From: Synechococcus sp. Nb3U1 | Lineage (GTDB): Bacteria; Cyanobacteriota; Cyanobacteriia; Thermostichales; Thermostichaceae | DNA length: 64,000 nt | Reading direction: 5' to 3' | Assembly: GCF_021533835.1 (NCBI RefSeq) | Contig: NZ_JAKFYQ010000001.1 | Coordinates: 1,088,079-1,152,078 of the forward strand | Part shown: in pieces, positions 25,850 to 34,675 of the stretch | Layout: every line of letters starts with the position of its first letter | Numbering within the stretch: position 1 is the first letter of the stretch | The notes under the pieces: model-generated | Seen by the model: only the letters and a program-made list of their open reading frames with translations | Database searches by the model: none | Told to the model about the DNA's origin: nothing | Made by a program: the position numbers and the translations under genes

Positions 25850-27820
25850 ATGACCGAAATGGATTCAGACTTCTTAAAAAATAAACTTTTGGCCGGAATC
25901 CACGCTCAACAGTCTGGGGATCTTCAGGGGGCAGAGGCCATTTACATGGAAATCCTGACGGAGTGCCCCGATCAACCTGATGCCTTGCATCTGCTGGGTA
26001 CGGTTGCTCAAGCCACAGGCCAATTAGAGTTTGCTGTCTCTCTAATTGCTGCTGCCATTGAGCAGGAGTCCAATGTTTCTCTGTATCATCACAATTTGGG
26101 CGTAGTCTATGAATCTTTAGGGCAACCCGAGCTTGCTTTAGTTTGCTATCAAGAGAGTTTCCGACTCGATCCAAGCGCTTACAACTCTGCCTTTCAAGCA
26201 AGCAAACTATTGATAAATCTGCGCCGACATGAAGAGGCAACTCCCCTTTTGTCTCAGATTTTAAAGAATTTACCTCAAGCAGGGATCCCTTCAGCAGAGT
26301 TAAATCTTTACCTGGCCATCACCCATTGGGAACAAGGTGAACATTCGATTGCGCTGAACCACCTAGAGAAGGCTTTGGAGTGGGATCCCAGCCTGGAACA
26401 AGCCAGATGGTTTTATCATCTTTATCTGCCGGCAATTTATCAAGACGAAGAGGAACTGAAAAATTTTCGCTCTCGTTTTACCCAACACTTGAATATTCTG
26501 ATTCAATCCACTCCTCTTGAGACTCAGGAACAGTGTAAAACTGCTTTGGATGCGGCCAGCTTGGGCACCAATCATTATCTGCAATATCAAGGCTATAGTG
26601 ATATTGAACTACAGCAGCAGTATGCTGACTTTATTCAAAAAATTGTTGTCGCTAACTCTCTAAGGTGGTCTTATTCTGTTCCTCTGCAATCTTCTCAGCC
26701 TGGAGATCCACTTCGTATCGGGTTTGTCTCTGATTCCATGCGGGCTTGTTCTTACAGCCGTCTTTCTCTGGGCTGGGTTAAGTATTTGAACCGACATCTA
26801 TTGCCTGACCAGAAACGATTCCGGGTGTATGCTTATCATCTGGATTCTAAAACAGATTTTATGACAGAGCTATATCGACAATATGCGGATGTTTTTCGTC
26901 ATATCCCAACGGGACTGGAGTCAGTAGTGCAGCAATTTGCGGAGGATCGGTTAGATGTTTTGGTGTATCTAGAAATTGGTTTGTCTCCTTTAATCTTACA
27001 ATTGGCATCTCTGCGGCTGGCTCCAGTGCAATGCTCTACCTGGGCTCATCCGGTCACCTCGGGACTTTCCACCATCGACTACTTTCTTTCCAGCGATTTG
27101 ATGGAGCCTGAAAACGGGCAAGATCACTACCGTGAGCAACTCGTTCGGCTTCCCCATTTAGGCACATGCTTTGAGAAGCCAATCTTGCCAATGCAAAAAC
27201 AAGCTCGGGCAGATTTTGGTCTGCGAGAAGATGCTGTTGTTTATCTCGCCTGTCAATACTTGGGCAAATATCTTCCTCAATTTGATGATCTGTTTGCTGC
27301 TATTGCCAAGCGAGTGCCGAACGCCCAGTTTGTTTTTTTGGCGTTGCCCAATACGGCTATTGCAGAGAAGTTTTGTCAACGATTGGCCAAGGTTTTTACC
27401 AGCTTTGATCTGAATATCCATGAGCATGTGCTCATGTTGCCTCGACTGGATTATCAAGCCTACTTGGATTTGAATCGTTGTGCGGATGTAATGCTTGACT
27501 CCTATGGGTGGTCTGGCGGGATCACCACCTTAGAAGCCCTCACGGTTGGGCTGCCCGTTGTCACCTGCCCGGGGGAGTTGATGCGGGGCCGCCATACCTA
27601 CGCGATGTTGAAAAGAATGGGCCTGGAAGTGCTGATTGCTTCTGATTTGACAGCATTTGTAGATCTAGCCGTACAACTGGGATCCGATCCTGATTTTCGC
27701 AGCCGCATGGCCACCGAGATTGAGCAACGACGGGATCTTCTCTTCGAAGACCAAGCGTGTGTGACAGCCTTGGGCCATTTTTTTGAGCATGTTGTGCTCA
27801 GCAGGGATCCCAGAAAATAA
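25850..27820 (+). CDS. TPR-linked O-GlcNAc-transferase-like protein (GT41 family)
   Basis: The 656-residue product begins with TPR helices (about residues 10-190; LLAGIHAQQSGDLQGAEAIY and following repeats) and ends in an OGT/SPINDLY-type glycosyltransferase region (about 285-645). Visible landmarks are LRIGFVSDSMRACSYSR, DVLVYLEIGLSP, SLRLAPVQCSTWAHPVTSG, the HEHVLMLPRLDYQAYLDL segment, the DVMLDSYGWSGGITTLEAL nucleotide-sugar site and GRHTYAMLKRMG. It probably transfers a sugar to protein or an acceptor in the cytoplasm. Compared with neighbours the coding DNA is more AT-rich and poor in GGATCC sites, hinting at acquisition. Divergent from proX. Confidence 0.88.
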   Translation: MTEMDSDFLKNKLLAGIHAQQSGDLQGAEAIYMEILTECPDQPDALHLLGTVAQATGQLEFAVSLIAAAIEQESNVSLYHHNLGVVYESLGQPELALVCYQESFRLDPSAYNSAFQASKLLINLRRHEEATPLLSQILKNLPQAGIPSAELNLYLAITHWEQGEHSIALNHLEKALEWDPSLEQARWFYHLYLPAIYQDEEELKNFRSRFTQHLNILIQSTPLETQEQCKTALDAASLGTNHYLQYQGYSDIELQQQYADFIQKIVVANSLRWSYSVPLQSSQPGDPLRIGFVSDSMRACSYSRLSLGWVKYLNRHLLPDQKRFRVYAYHLDSKTDFMTELYRQYADVFRHIPTGLESVVQQFAEDRLDVLVYLEIGLSPLILQLASLRLAPVQCSTWAHPVTSGLSTIDYFLSSDLMEPENGQDHYREQLVRLPHLGTCFEKPILPMQKQARADFGLREDAVVYLACQYLGKYLPQFDDLFAAIAKRVPNAQFVFLALPNTAIAEKFCQRLAKVFTSFDLNIHEHVLMLPRLDYQAYLDLNRCADVMLDSYGWSGGITTLEALTVGLPVVTCPGELMRGRHTYAMLKRMGLEVLIASDLTAFVDLAVQLGSDPDFRSRMATEIEQRRDLLFEDQACVTALGHFFEHVVLSRDPRK

Positions 27821-27985
27821 ACAGGGGTTCGACAGGGGATCCCATGCTCCTAATCCCAATTTGCACCGAGACTGTAAGAGAGCGAAACTTTTGCAAACGA
27901 AGCGTCGTCTATCCTGGAGATGTTTGCGTTCTTGAGGATCGGGCTTATGTATGCGGAACAACCGAAATGGCTCTCCACCACCCAG

Positions 27986-28807
27986 ATGAAACGCCGTCAA
28001 TTTGTGGTGGCCAGCGTTACTGCTGGGTTTGCCTTGGCAGTACAGCCGATCTCCGCCCAAACCCTCACCACCGATAGCGAAGGGTTAGAAGCTGGCCCCG
28101 TCACCATTCCCACCCCCAACGGTGAGATCCCTGGCTATCGTGCCAAGCCGATGGGATCCGGTCTTTTCCGGCTGGTTTTGGTGGTGCAAGAGATCTTTGG
28201 TGTTCACGAGCACATTCAAGATATCTGCCGCCGCTTTGCCAAATTGGGTTATGTGGCGGTGGCCCCTGAGCTGTTTTACCGGCAGGGGGATGTGTCTCAG
28301 TTGCAGAGCTTTGAAGAGATCCGCGCCATTGTCTCGCAAGTGCCGGATGCTCAGGTGATGGCGGACTTGGATGCTGCGATGGATTGGGCAATTGGCAATG
28401 CTGCTGCCGATCCTGAGCGAGTGGGCATTACGGGCTTCTGCTGGGGCGGGCGAATCACCTGGTTGTATGCGGCTCATCAGCCCAACTTGAAGGCAGGTGT
28501 GGCCTGGTATGGCCGTTTGGTGGGAGAGTCTACACCCTTGACCCCAACGCATCCGGTGGATGTGGCGGCCAATCTGAACGCACCCGTGTTGGGCTTGTAC
28601 GGCGGGGAAGATACCGGCATTCCGTTGGAAACAGTGGAACAAATGAAATCAGCCTTGGAAGCTGCCGGGGATCCCTCGCAATTTGTCATCTACCCAGATG
28701 CCCCGCATGCCTTTTTCGCCGATTATCGCCCCAGTTACCGGCCAGAAGCAGCAAGCGATGCTTGGGAAAGGCTACAAGCTTGGTTCCAGGAACACGGGGT
28801 GGTGTAA
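27986..28807 (+). CDS. Dienelactone hydrolase-family protein with twin-arginine-like signal
   Basis: Alpha/beta hydrolase of the dienelactone hydrolase family. The catalytic triad is visible as Cys in [10 protein letters not shown], Asp in YGGEDTG and His in DAPHAFF; the family glutamate is in [12 protein letters not shown]. The N-terminus [19 protein letters not shown]...ISAQ looks like a Tat or Sec export signal, so it may act in the periplasm. Start choice is uncertain: in-frame ATG or TTG codons 13 and 22 residues upstream would add a hydrophilic extension before the signal. The substrate cannot be inferred. It lies downstream of the OGT-like gene. Confidence 0.87.
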   Translation: MKRRQFVVASVTAGFALAVQPISAQTLTTDSEGLEAGPVTIPTPNGEIPGYRAKPMGSGLFRLVLVVQEIFGVHEHIQDICRRFAKLGYVAVAPELFYRQGDVSQLQSFEEIRAIVSQVPDAQVMADLDAAMDWAIGNAAADPERVGITGFCWGGRITWLYAAHQPNLKAGVAWYGRLVGESTPLTPTHPVDVAANLNAPVLGLYGGEDTGIPLETVEQMKSALEAAGDPSQFVIYPDAPHAFFADYRPSYRPEAASDAWERLQAWFQEHGVV

Positions 28808-29009
28808 GGATCTTGACGGAAACTGATCTGGATCTGGTCAAGATTTAGCTTTGCAAGGTCTGGAGATTGGGGCAAGCTGGTATATAACTTACTTCGGGCC
28901 AGGTCATGATTGGGTGCTGTAGGGGTTAACCCATCCAGAACAATGGATTGGGTTCCCCATGCAAGCAAGATCTGGCTTAGGTATCCCTTCGCCCTCTTGG
29001 GGAACCAGC

Positions 29010-29252
29010 ATGAAAGCCTATGAATTTTTGACCCATACCGGCGTGGATGGTCAGATCATTTTGCCGCTAGAGGCCCAGGAACAGTTGCCCAAAAATCGGA
29101 TTGTGCGGGTGCTGGTGCTGGTGGATGATCTGGAGTCTGGCCCGATGGATCCGACGGATCCCTTTCGGCGCAAATTAACGGAACCGCAGGAACAACTGGA
29201 CAAGGATTCCTTGTGGCTTGAGTCCCCCACCCTTCCCTACGATGGCATTTGA
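29010..29252 (+). CDS. Small protein resembling an orphan antitoxin N-terminus
   Basis: The 80-residue product starts MKAYEFLTHTGVDGQIILPLE...LPKNRIVRVLVLVDD, a pattern seen in small cyanobacterial antitoxin-like proteins with a swapped-hairpin (AbrB-like) fold; this is a resemblance, not a firm assignment. The C-terminal half is charged. No toxin gene lies next to it: the following gene is on the opposite strand and overlaps its last 16 bp. A GTATATAAC promoter-like -10 lies about 130 bp upstream without a clear -35. An upstream in-frame start 17 codons earlier exists but lacks support. Confidence 0.55.
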   Translation: MKAYEFLTHTGVDGQIILPLEAQEQLPKNRIVRVLVLVDDLESGPMDPTDPFRRKLTEPQEQLDKDSLWLESPTLPYDGI

Positions 29253-31474
29253 GGCAGATTATCCCCCGATCCCAACAACTGCTTGGCCCGCTGCACAAAA
29301 ACCTCTACCGTCAAGCCGTTGAAACCCATCAACTCAGTTGGTGTGGCGGTGGTTTCCCCCCGTTTCCAGCTCAAGAAATCCCGTGGGCCAGCGTAGCGCA
29401 ACATCAGCGGCTCCAACATCAAACTGGCACCCCCCGTCACCCCAATCAAGGCATCCCCCGCCAACAGATCCCGAAACTCTGTATCCGCTAGAAACGTTCC
29501 ATCCGGTTGGGCACAGGTGAACCAAGCCACATCCTCAGGGCGATACAAACGGCGCGGGTTGACCACCGACACAATTCGGGATCCGATCCCTTGAACGTTC
29601 AGCTGCTCAGCCGCCTCAAACACGGGTAGCAGGATCATATCCCCCACCACTGCAAAGACCACGGTTTTGGATCCGGGGAGTTCCTGGAGTAGGGTGCAGC
29701 CCTGTTCCACCGCTTGGCGAGCTTGTTCTAGGGTGGTGCGGATGGGTAGAGGTGTTTTGCTGGCGATGATCGGGATCCCTTTGTTGAAGGTGCCCAATGC
29801 CCACTCGTAGGCGGCTTGCGTACAGTTGGCATCCGGTGGAAAAAGCGGGAAAACATTGCCGTTGCGCATCATGGCCGCCAGGTAAGCCTCAATTTCTGGC
29901 CGTTGGTGGGTCCAGCCGTTGCGCCCCTGTTCCAAAGCCCCGGCGGTGTAGAGGGCAATCAGAGAAGGGGTGGGTCGGCGCAATTCCGCCATCGCCTGGG
30001 TCACCGTCTGCCAGATGGGCAGGCCGTTGATGGCAAAGGATTCATAGGAACACCACAAGGCCCGCCCGCCGAAAAGCGCTAGGCCCGCCGTCAGCCCAGC
30101 ACAGGCATCTTCGCTGAGAGGTTCATAGACCTGTCCGTGGGGCTGCTGGTTGTAGAGGGGATCCACGGTGGGGTGAATCACCTTCAGGCCCTGGTTGATG
30201 TTGGCGATACCGGAAGCCTCGTTACCATCGGCATTGGCCACCAGAAAAGTGGGATCCTTTTGTCCCACCTGCACCACCATTGCGCCCATAGCCGTGGTAG
30301 AAACCTGTTTATCCCCCAGGGGAAACTCCGTTAGGGTTAGGGATCCCAACTCCGGCAGCAGACGGATGGATTCGGTTACCACCACTTGGGCGGCAGGGCC
30401 ACCGGCGGCCCGTTCACAATTTTGCCGCACCAAGGCCCAGGCCGCCGGAGCCAAGGCGCGCGCTCGCAGAGCCGCAACGATATCGGGGTTGTCCAGGGTG
30501 TGGTGGCCGTAGAGGTTGTGGGATTTGGAGCCTTTGGCATGTACACCGGATCCCTTCAGTTGCTTGAGAATGAAAACCGTCAGTTGACCTGCCATCGCCG
30601 CTTGGCTGGCCCGCTCCATTTCAGTGAGTACCCTCTGGGCAAAGCCGATCCGCCCCTCCCAGGAAAACTGGGTGCTATCCACGTAAGGGCCGGGCTGCCC
30701 GGCATCATCAAAGTCTTTGGCATCTACCAGCACCACTTCCTCAAAACCATTGCCCCGCCAGTACTCGGTCATTTGGGTATTGCTAGCGGTGGAAACCATG
30801 CTGTGGTGCTCTTGACTATAGCCATTCCAAACCAGTACGGGCAAAAAGTTGGTGCGCTGGGGAAACGCGGTGTGAAAATGACTCAGGGAGCTCATCACAT
30901 AAGGCTCCCCCAATCCACCATCTCCAATGGTCACCGGAAAGAGGCGATCCGGGTACAGTAAGGCTCCTGCCATGGCAAAATGTTGCCCCTGACCCAATGG
31001 CCCTGCTGGAGCCAGCAGGCCGGGAATATAGCCGGACAGGTGCCCTAGCAACCCCTCCCGTTCCCGAAAGCGGGCCCGCAAATCTGCGACGGTGTGAATG
31101 CCCATCCCCGCCAGGGATCCATCCAAAAACATGGCGGCATAAAACCCCGGTGCATGATGACCAACTTCGGTGGGGATATTCTTATGGCCCAAATACACCA
31201 GAGCCGCATAGGCTTCCGCTTGGCTAGCAAACCCACCTGGATGCCCTGAGGCTTTGCTAGCGGTCATTTGTAGGATCAGGTAGCGTAGCGCATCGGCATA
31301 GAGCAACGTTTGATAGGCCGCCACTCGACTACCGGGATCCGTCAGCTTGCCTGTATCGATATCGACCGCAGGGGTATGGCCCAATAGGTCAAACTCTGGC
31401 CAGGGATCCCCAAAATACTGGATCCCATCACAAAAGGCCGGGATCTGAGTAGTTGCATCCTGAGCCAGTGTCAT
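29237..31474 (-). CDS. Transketolase/phosphoketolase-like thiamin diphosphate enzyme (divergent)
   Basis: The 745-residue product has transketolase-superfamily layout. The N-terminal half carries ASKASGHPGGFASQAEAYAAL and the TPP/Mg motif starting at GDGGLGEPYVMSSL and closing at VLVWNGYS (GDG-x~25-N). The middle contains SKSHNLYGHHTLDN, and the C-terminal half has ANADGNEASGIANINQGLK, YEPLSEDACAGLTAGLALFGGRAL and YESFAINGLPIWQ, reminiscent of phosphoketolases. It lacks the usual start of XFP phosphoketolase and is longer than transketolase (about 660). From memory, cyanobacteria encode a second, divergent phosphoketolase-like protein; this may be it. The activity is unproven. Downstream it overlaps the small antitoxin-like gene by 16 bp. 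Confidence 0.75.
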   Translation of the reverse strand: MTLAQDATTQIPAFCDGIQYFGDPWPEFDLLGHTPAVDIDTGKLTDPGSRVAAYQTLLYADALRYLILQMTASKASGHPGGFASQAEAYAALVYLGHKNIPTEVGHHAPGFYAAMFLDGSLAGMGIHTVADLRARFREREGLLGHLSGYIPGLLAPAGPLGQGQHFAMAGALLYPDRLFPVTIGDGGLGEPYVMSSLSHFHTAFPQRTNFLPVLVWNGYSQEHHSMVSTASNTQMTEYWRGNGFEEVVLVDAKDFDDAGQPGPYVDSTQFSWEGRIGFAQRVLTEMERASQAAMAGQLTVFILKQLKGSGVHAKGSKSHNLYGHHTLDNPDIVAALRARALAPAAWALVRQNCERAAGGPAAQVVVTESIRLLPELGSLTLTEFPLGDKQVSTTAMGAMVVQVGQKDPTFLVANADGNEASGIANINQGLKVIHPTVDPLYNQQPHGQVYEPLSEDACAGLTAGLALFGGRALWCSYESFAINGLPIWQTVTQAMAELRRPTPSLIALYTAGALEQGRNGWTHQRPEIEAYLAAMMRNGNVFPLFPPDANCTQAAYEWALGTFNKGIPIIASKTPLPIRTTLEQARQAVEQGCTLLQELPGSKTVVFAVVGDMILLPVFEAAEQLNVQGIGSRIVSVVNPRRLYRPEDVAWFTCAQPDGTFLADTEFRDLLAGDALIGVTGGASLMLEPLMLRYAGPRDFLSWKRGETTATPTELMGFNGLTVEVFVQRAKQLLGSGDNLPQMPS

Positions 31475-31608
31475 CAGCGCAGCCTCGCTTTACTCGCGTG
31501 AATTTCCTCCTCACTGTAAACCTGATTGCGCCAGTCGTGAGAAGCTGAAGATTCCTACTGCCCTACTGGGAAAGGGATCCCGTTTTTCCCTTACCTTCTC
31601 TACATGAC

Positions 31609-32814
31609 ATGTCTCTTTCTCCTCATCTGGCGGTGTTCCTGGCCAGCCAGCCCCATCCTCCAGAAGTCTATACTCCCTCTACGGTTGCTGAACTGGCTCA
31701 GCTCCTCAAAGAACACCTAGAAAGCCACTCGGGACAAACCCTGTTGGTGGCTGGGAACGGCAGCAAGTTGAGTTGGGGCAATCCGACGGGATCCGACGTT
31801 CGGCTCGTTAGTACGCGGCAGTTGAATCGCTTAATTGACCATGCGGCTGCTGATCTCACCGTCACGGCGGAGGCGGGTATGACCCTGGTGGAATTACAGC
31901 AGATCTTGGCGGAAAAAGGGCAATGGTGGCCAGTAGATCCCCTTTATCCAGACTGGGCCACGTTGGGTGGGATCATCGCCACAGCCGATACAGGTTCTCT
32001 GCGGCAACGCTACGGCGGGATCCGAGATTTAATTTTGGGGATCACCTTCGTGCGCGCGGATGGGGCAGTGGCCAAAGCCGGCGGACGGGTGGTGAAAAAT
32101 GTGGCGGGGTACGACCTGATGAAGCTGTTCACCGGATCCCTGGGCAGTTTAGGCATTTTGACCCAGGTGAGCTTGCGGCTTTATCCTCTTCCCGCCGCCC
32201 AGGGTTGCCTAAAAGGGACGGGATCCCTGATGGATTTGGAGGGGTTGTGTCAGCAGCTTTTGCAAGCCAAGATTAGCCCAGTTGGGTTGGATCTGAGACT
32301 GGATGGGGGTAAACCGGATGTGGTGCTCCTCTTTCATGGTTCCAAGCGGGTGATCGCCGAGCAGATGGCCCAAACCCGAGCCTTGGGTGAGGCCCTGCAT
32401 TGGCAAGACGAGATAATAACCGAGATAACGACAATGCCAACTGAGGCGGGGCAAGCCCTGACAACTTTGCTGCCCAGTTCAATCCGTTCAGAAACAGTGC
32501 TGGTGAAATTCGGATGCTTGCCCAACCAGAGCCTTGGGGTTTTGCAGCAGTTTCAAACCCTTTTCCCCGGCTGTTGGGTACAACTACATCGGGGCTGTGG
32601 CCTAGGGCGAGCTTGCTTAGCCAATCCAGACAGGGGATCCCTGGAACAACTGCGGCAGCACTTAAAGCCTGTGGGCGGTTTTCTAAGCCTGCTGGAAGCT
32701 CCACCAACCTTGAAAGCAGCCCTTGCCCAAGACTTTGGCCCCGCCGGGATCCTGATGGACAAACTTCGTCAGCAATTTGACCCCGCCCGTATTTTCGGCT
32801 CTAGCCCAATCTAG
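31609..32814 (+). CDS. FAD-binding oxidoreductase, glycolate oxidase GlcE-like
   Basis: The 401-residue product has a PCMH-type FAD domain (about residues 20-200): TLLVAGNGSKLSWGNP (pyrophosphate loop), VTAEAGMTLVELQQIL, ATLGGIIATADTG, and GGRVVKNVAGYDLMKLFTGSLGSLGI, followed by a smaller domain ending MDKLRQQFDPARIF. This is the pattern of the GlcE subunit of glycolate dehydrogenase, which with GlcD and GlcF oxidises photorespiratory glycolate. No glcD or glcF is adjacent, which is usual for cyanobacteria. It is divergent from the transketolase-like gene. Confidence 0.85.
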   Translation: MSLSPHLAVFLASQPHPPEVYTPSTVAELAQLLKEHLESHSGQTLLVAGNGSKLSWGNPTGSDVRLVSTRQLNRLIDHAAADLTVTAEAGMTLVELQQILAEKGQWWPVDPLYPDWATLGGIIATADTGSLRQRYGGIRDLILGITFVRADGAVAKAGGRVVKNVAGYDLMKLFTGSLGSLGILTQVSLRLYPLPAAQGCLKGTGSLMDLEGLCQQLLQAKISPVGLDLRLDGGKPDVVLLFHGSKRVIAEQMAQTRALGEALHWQDEIITEITTMPTEAGQALTTLLPSSIRSETVLVKFGCLPNQSLGVLQQFQTLFPGCWVQLHRGCGLGRACLANPDRGSLEQLRQHLKPVGGFLSLLEAPPTLKAALAQDFGPAGILMDKLRQQFDPARIFGSSPI

Positions 32815-32828
32815 CCGCTAGCTAAACC

Positions 32829-33968
32829 CTACAAAGCTCCAAAGCGAGCAGGTAACGGGATCCCAAGCATCCCCAGCAATTTTTGCGCTGCATCCTGCCC
32901 CGACAGCCAGGCTCCTTCTATGCGGCTCCCCGCACACCAATCCCCCGCACACACCAGCGGCAACCCTCCCGAAGCAGCATCCGAATAGCAGGGAATGCGG
33001 GTTCCCAAGCTGGCCAGGCCCATGGTTTCGATGGGTAGAGAGTAGCGCCAGCGGTGCACCTGCATCCACTCCGGCGTGGCTAACTCAGGTTGAACCCGTT
33101 TAGCGGCATGCGCTAACAATTCTCGCCCTGCTTGATCCAGCTCAGATGGGGTGGCATCCACGTGTAAAGACGACCACTCCGGCCCTCCCTGCGCCACTAT
33201 CACTGGCGGCATCGATTCTGAGCGTTTGCTGCTATCCAACCCTAGCCAGACCAGCAGGGGATCCTCCAGACATTTAATTCCTTTCCAGTTGGGCAGCGGC
33301 ATTCCTTCCCCATAGCCGGCCAACACCGCGATACAGGGCAAATATTCAGCGGATTCCAGCAAGGGCAGCAGATTGCTAGCGGGGGGGATGGCCTCTTGCA
33401 GCAGGGGTAGCATCTGGGGGGCTGGGATCGCCACCACCATCGATGCAGCTCGATAAACACTGCCATTATCCGTGTGAACCTGCCAGGTTTTTTCCAGCGG
33501 TTTCAGGCTGACCACACGAGTTTGCCGCAGCACCTGTAGCGAGGTTGCCATGTGCTTGGCCAGAGCCGACATTCCCTCTGGGCAGATGTAGCGCGGTTTT
33601 TGCTCATTGGGATCTTCTGGGTGCAGCCCGTCTGAATCCAGAAGATGCAGCGAGCGTGTCCATTCTGTCAGTAGCCCCAGGCTTAGCAGCTCTTTCACCC
33701 AGCGGTTGAACCCATCGGAATCAGCAGTCAGGTATTGCGCTCCATGATCCACCGGCACCGTTTGTCCGGCATGTTCAACCCGGCGCGTGGCCATGCGGCC
33801 ACCCAAACCGGCAGATTTCTCTAGCACCAAGACCTGCAACCCTGCCCGCAACAGTTGCCTGGCACAAACCAAACCGGCTACCCCGGCCCCGATCACGATC
33901 ACATCAGCAGACTGTAGGTTGGTCGCGTCAGCCTGCGTTACTGCTGCTTGAGTCTCTTCATCCGACAT
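32829..33968 (-). CDS. FAD-dependent oxidoreductase (renalase/amine-oxidase-like)
   Basis: The 379-residue product has a Rossmann FAD fingerprint DVIVIGAGVAGLVCARQL (GAGVAG at residues 27-32), EKSAGLGGRMATRR and VDHGAQYLT, the hallmark of the renalase-like group, and a C-terminal GLPLVCAGDWCAGSRIEGAWLSGQ that closes the FAD site. Function is unknown; renalases oxidise off-pathway NAD(P)H isomers. The chosen ATG gives a normal N-terminus; the frame stays open 40 codons upstream into MITE copy C but that extension is not conserved-looking. It converges on the glcE-like gene with 14 bp between them. Confidence 0.85.
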   Translation of the reverse strand: MSDEETQAAVTQADATNLQSADVIVIGAGVAGLVCARQLLRAGLQVLVLEKSAGLGGRMATRRVEHAGQTVPVDHGAQYLTADSDGFNRWVKELLSLGLLTEWTRSLHLLDSDGLHPEDPNEQKPRYICPEGMSALAKHMATSLQVLRQTRVVSLKPLEKTWQVHTDNGSVYRAASMVVAIPAPQMLPLLQEAIPPASNLLPLLESAEYLPCIAVLAGYGEGMPLPNWKGIKCLEDPLLVWLGLDSSKRSESMPPVIVAQGGPEWSSLHVDATPSELDQAGRELLAHAAKRVQPELATPEWMQVHRWRYSLPIETMGLASLGTRIPCYSDAASGGLPLVCAGDWCAGSRIEGAWLSGQDAAQKLLGMLGIPLPARFGAL

Positions 33969-34060
33969 ACTGAGCCTACTGCTTGTAACCGGATCTGCAC
34001 TTTCAGTTGCCTCGCCAGCGCATGGGATCCCAGTGACCCTCCGCGTCGTGAATAGCATGC

Positions 34061-34166
34061 TACAGCCTTTTCCAGCGTTATCTGACACAGCAGATTCAGG
34101 TCAATCCCTTGTTCCAGAGTTTTTTTACCTAGCTCAAGGGCCTGCGTGAAGTCGGAAAAAGCTGTA
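34061..34166 (-). mobile_element. MITE-like element, copy C (106 bp)
   Basis: Same length as copy B and about 94% identical to it by direct comparison, in opposite orientation; termini TACAGC(C/T)TTTTCC with TA ends. It lies 92 bp upstream of the renalase-like gene with its right end nearest that gene. Confidence 0.85.
34077..34104 (-). promoter_or_regulatory. Promoter-like sequence inside MITE copy C
   Basis: On the minus strand TTGACC is followed after 16 bp by GATAAC, five and four of six matches to the bacterial -35 and -10 consensus, pointing outward toward the renalase-like gene. Copy B has the same -10 but CTGACC; copies A and D are weaker. Confidence 0.4.
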
Positions 34167-34269
34167 ATGGGTGCGAAGCACAATCACAATTCTACCGACC
34201 CAGATGTGACAGCATGGACATCCAATCAACATCCATCCAATGGATTCCAATGAATATGGATTCCAATGA

Positions 34270-34634
34270 ATGATGAATAAGGAAGCACCCGTGAAACGAA
34301 TGGGGATCCTCCTGTGGGCAGTGCTGGGGTTGAGCGGATCGCCGCTGTACTCGGAGAGCGCTGGCAGTCGGAAGCCCCGCCAGTCGCGATTCAGTCCGAG
34401 ATCCGAGGCTCCAAATTGCACATTCAGTTTTTGCCCGCCCTTGCCCCCGGCACTACAGTTACATTAAAACTACGCCCCATTTTCACTCCCACTACTTCAG
34501 GGGCTTACCTGTATGGGATCACCGCTTTGGCCAGGGATAGCCAGCCCTATCTCCATTTTCTTGGTTATGGTCGAGTAGTGTTCACGGATGGGGGCCATGG
34601 AGGGCGCCAGCGCTTTTGGCCTCTACACCGTTGA
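34270..34634 (+). pseudogene. Remnant of a DUF2808-type exported protein (frameshifted, truncated)
   Basis: One frame encodes a signal-peptide-like start (VKRMGILLWAVLGLSGSPLYS), after which the readable homology switches to another frame: IQFLPALAPGTTVTLKLRPIF...GAYLYGITALA...LHFLGYGRVVF. The latter matches the C-terminal half of DUF2808 proteins, a cyanobacterial secreted family of unknown function, as I recall the family. The N-terminal half of the domain, about 70 residues, is missing, so a deletion with a frame change has probably destroyed the gene. If translated separately, the second frame would give a 106-residue protein from a GTG. Confidence 0.6.
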
Positions 34635-34675
34635 AGGATTGCCTGAAGATGGCAATTCTTCATTCAGAGCAACAT

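Noticed and set aside
28808-29009. Riboswitch upstream of the small antitoxin-like gene
   Set aside because: There are imperfect inverted repeats (GGGGTTAACCCATCCA with TGGATTGGGTTCCCC), but no known riboswitch core could be matched.
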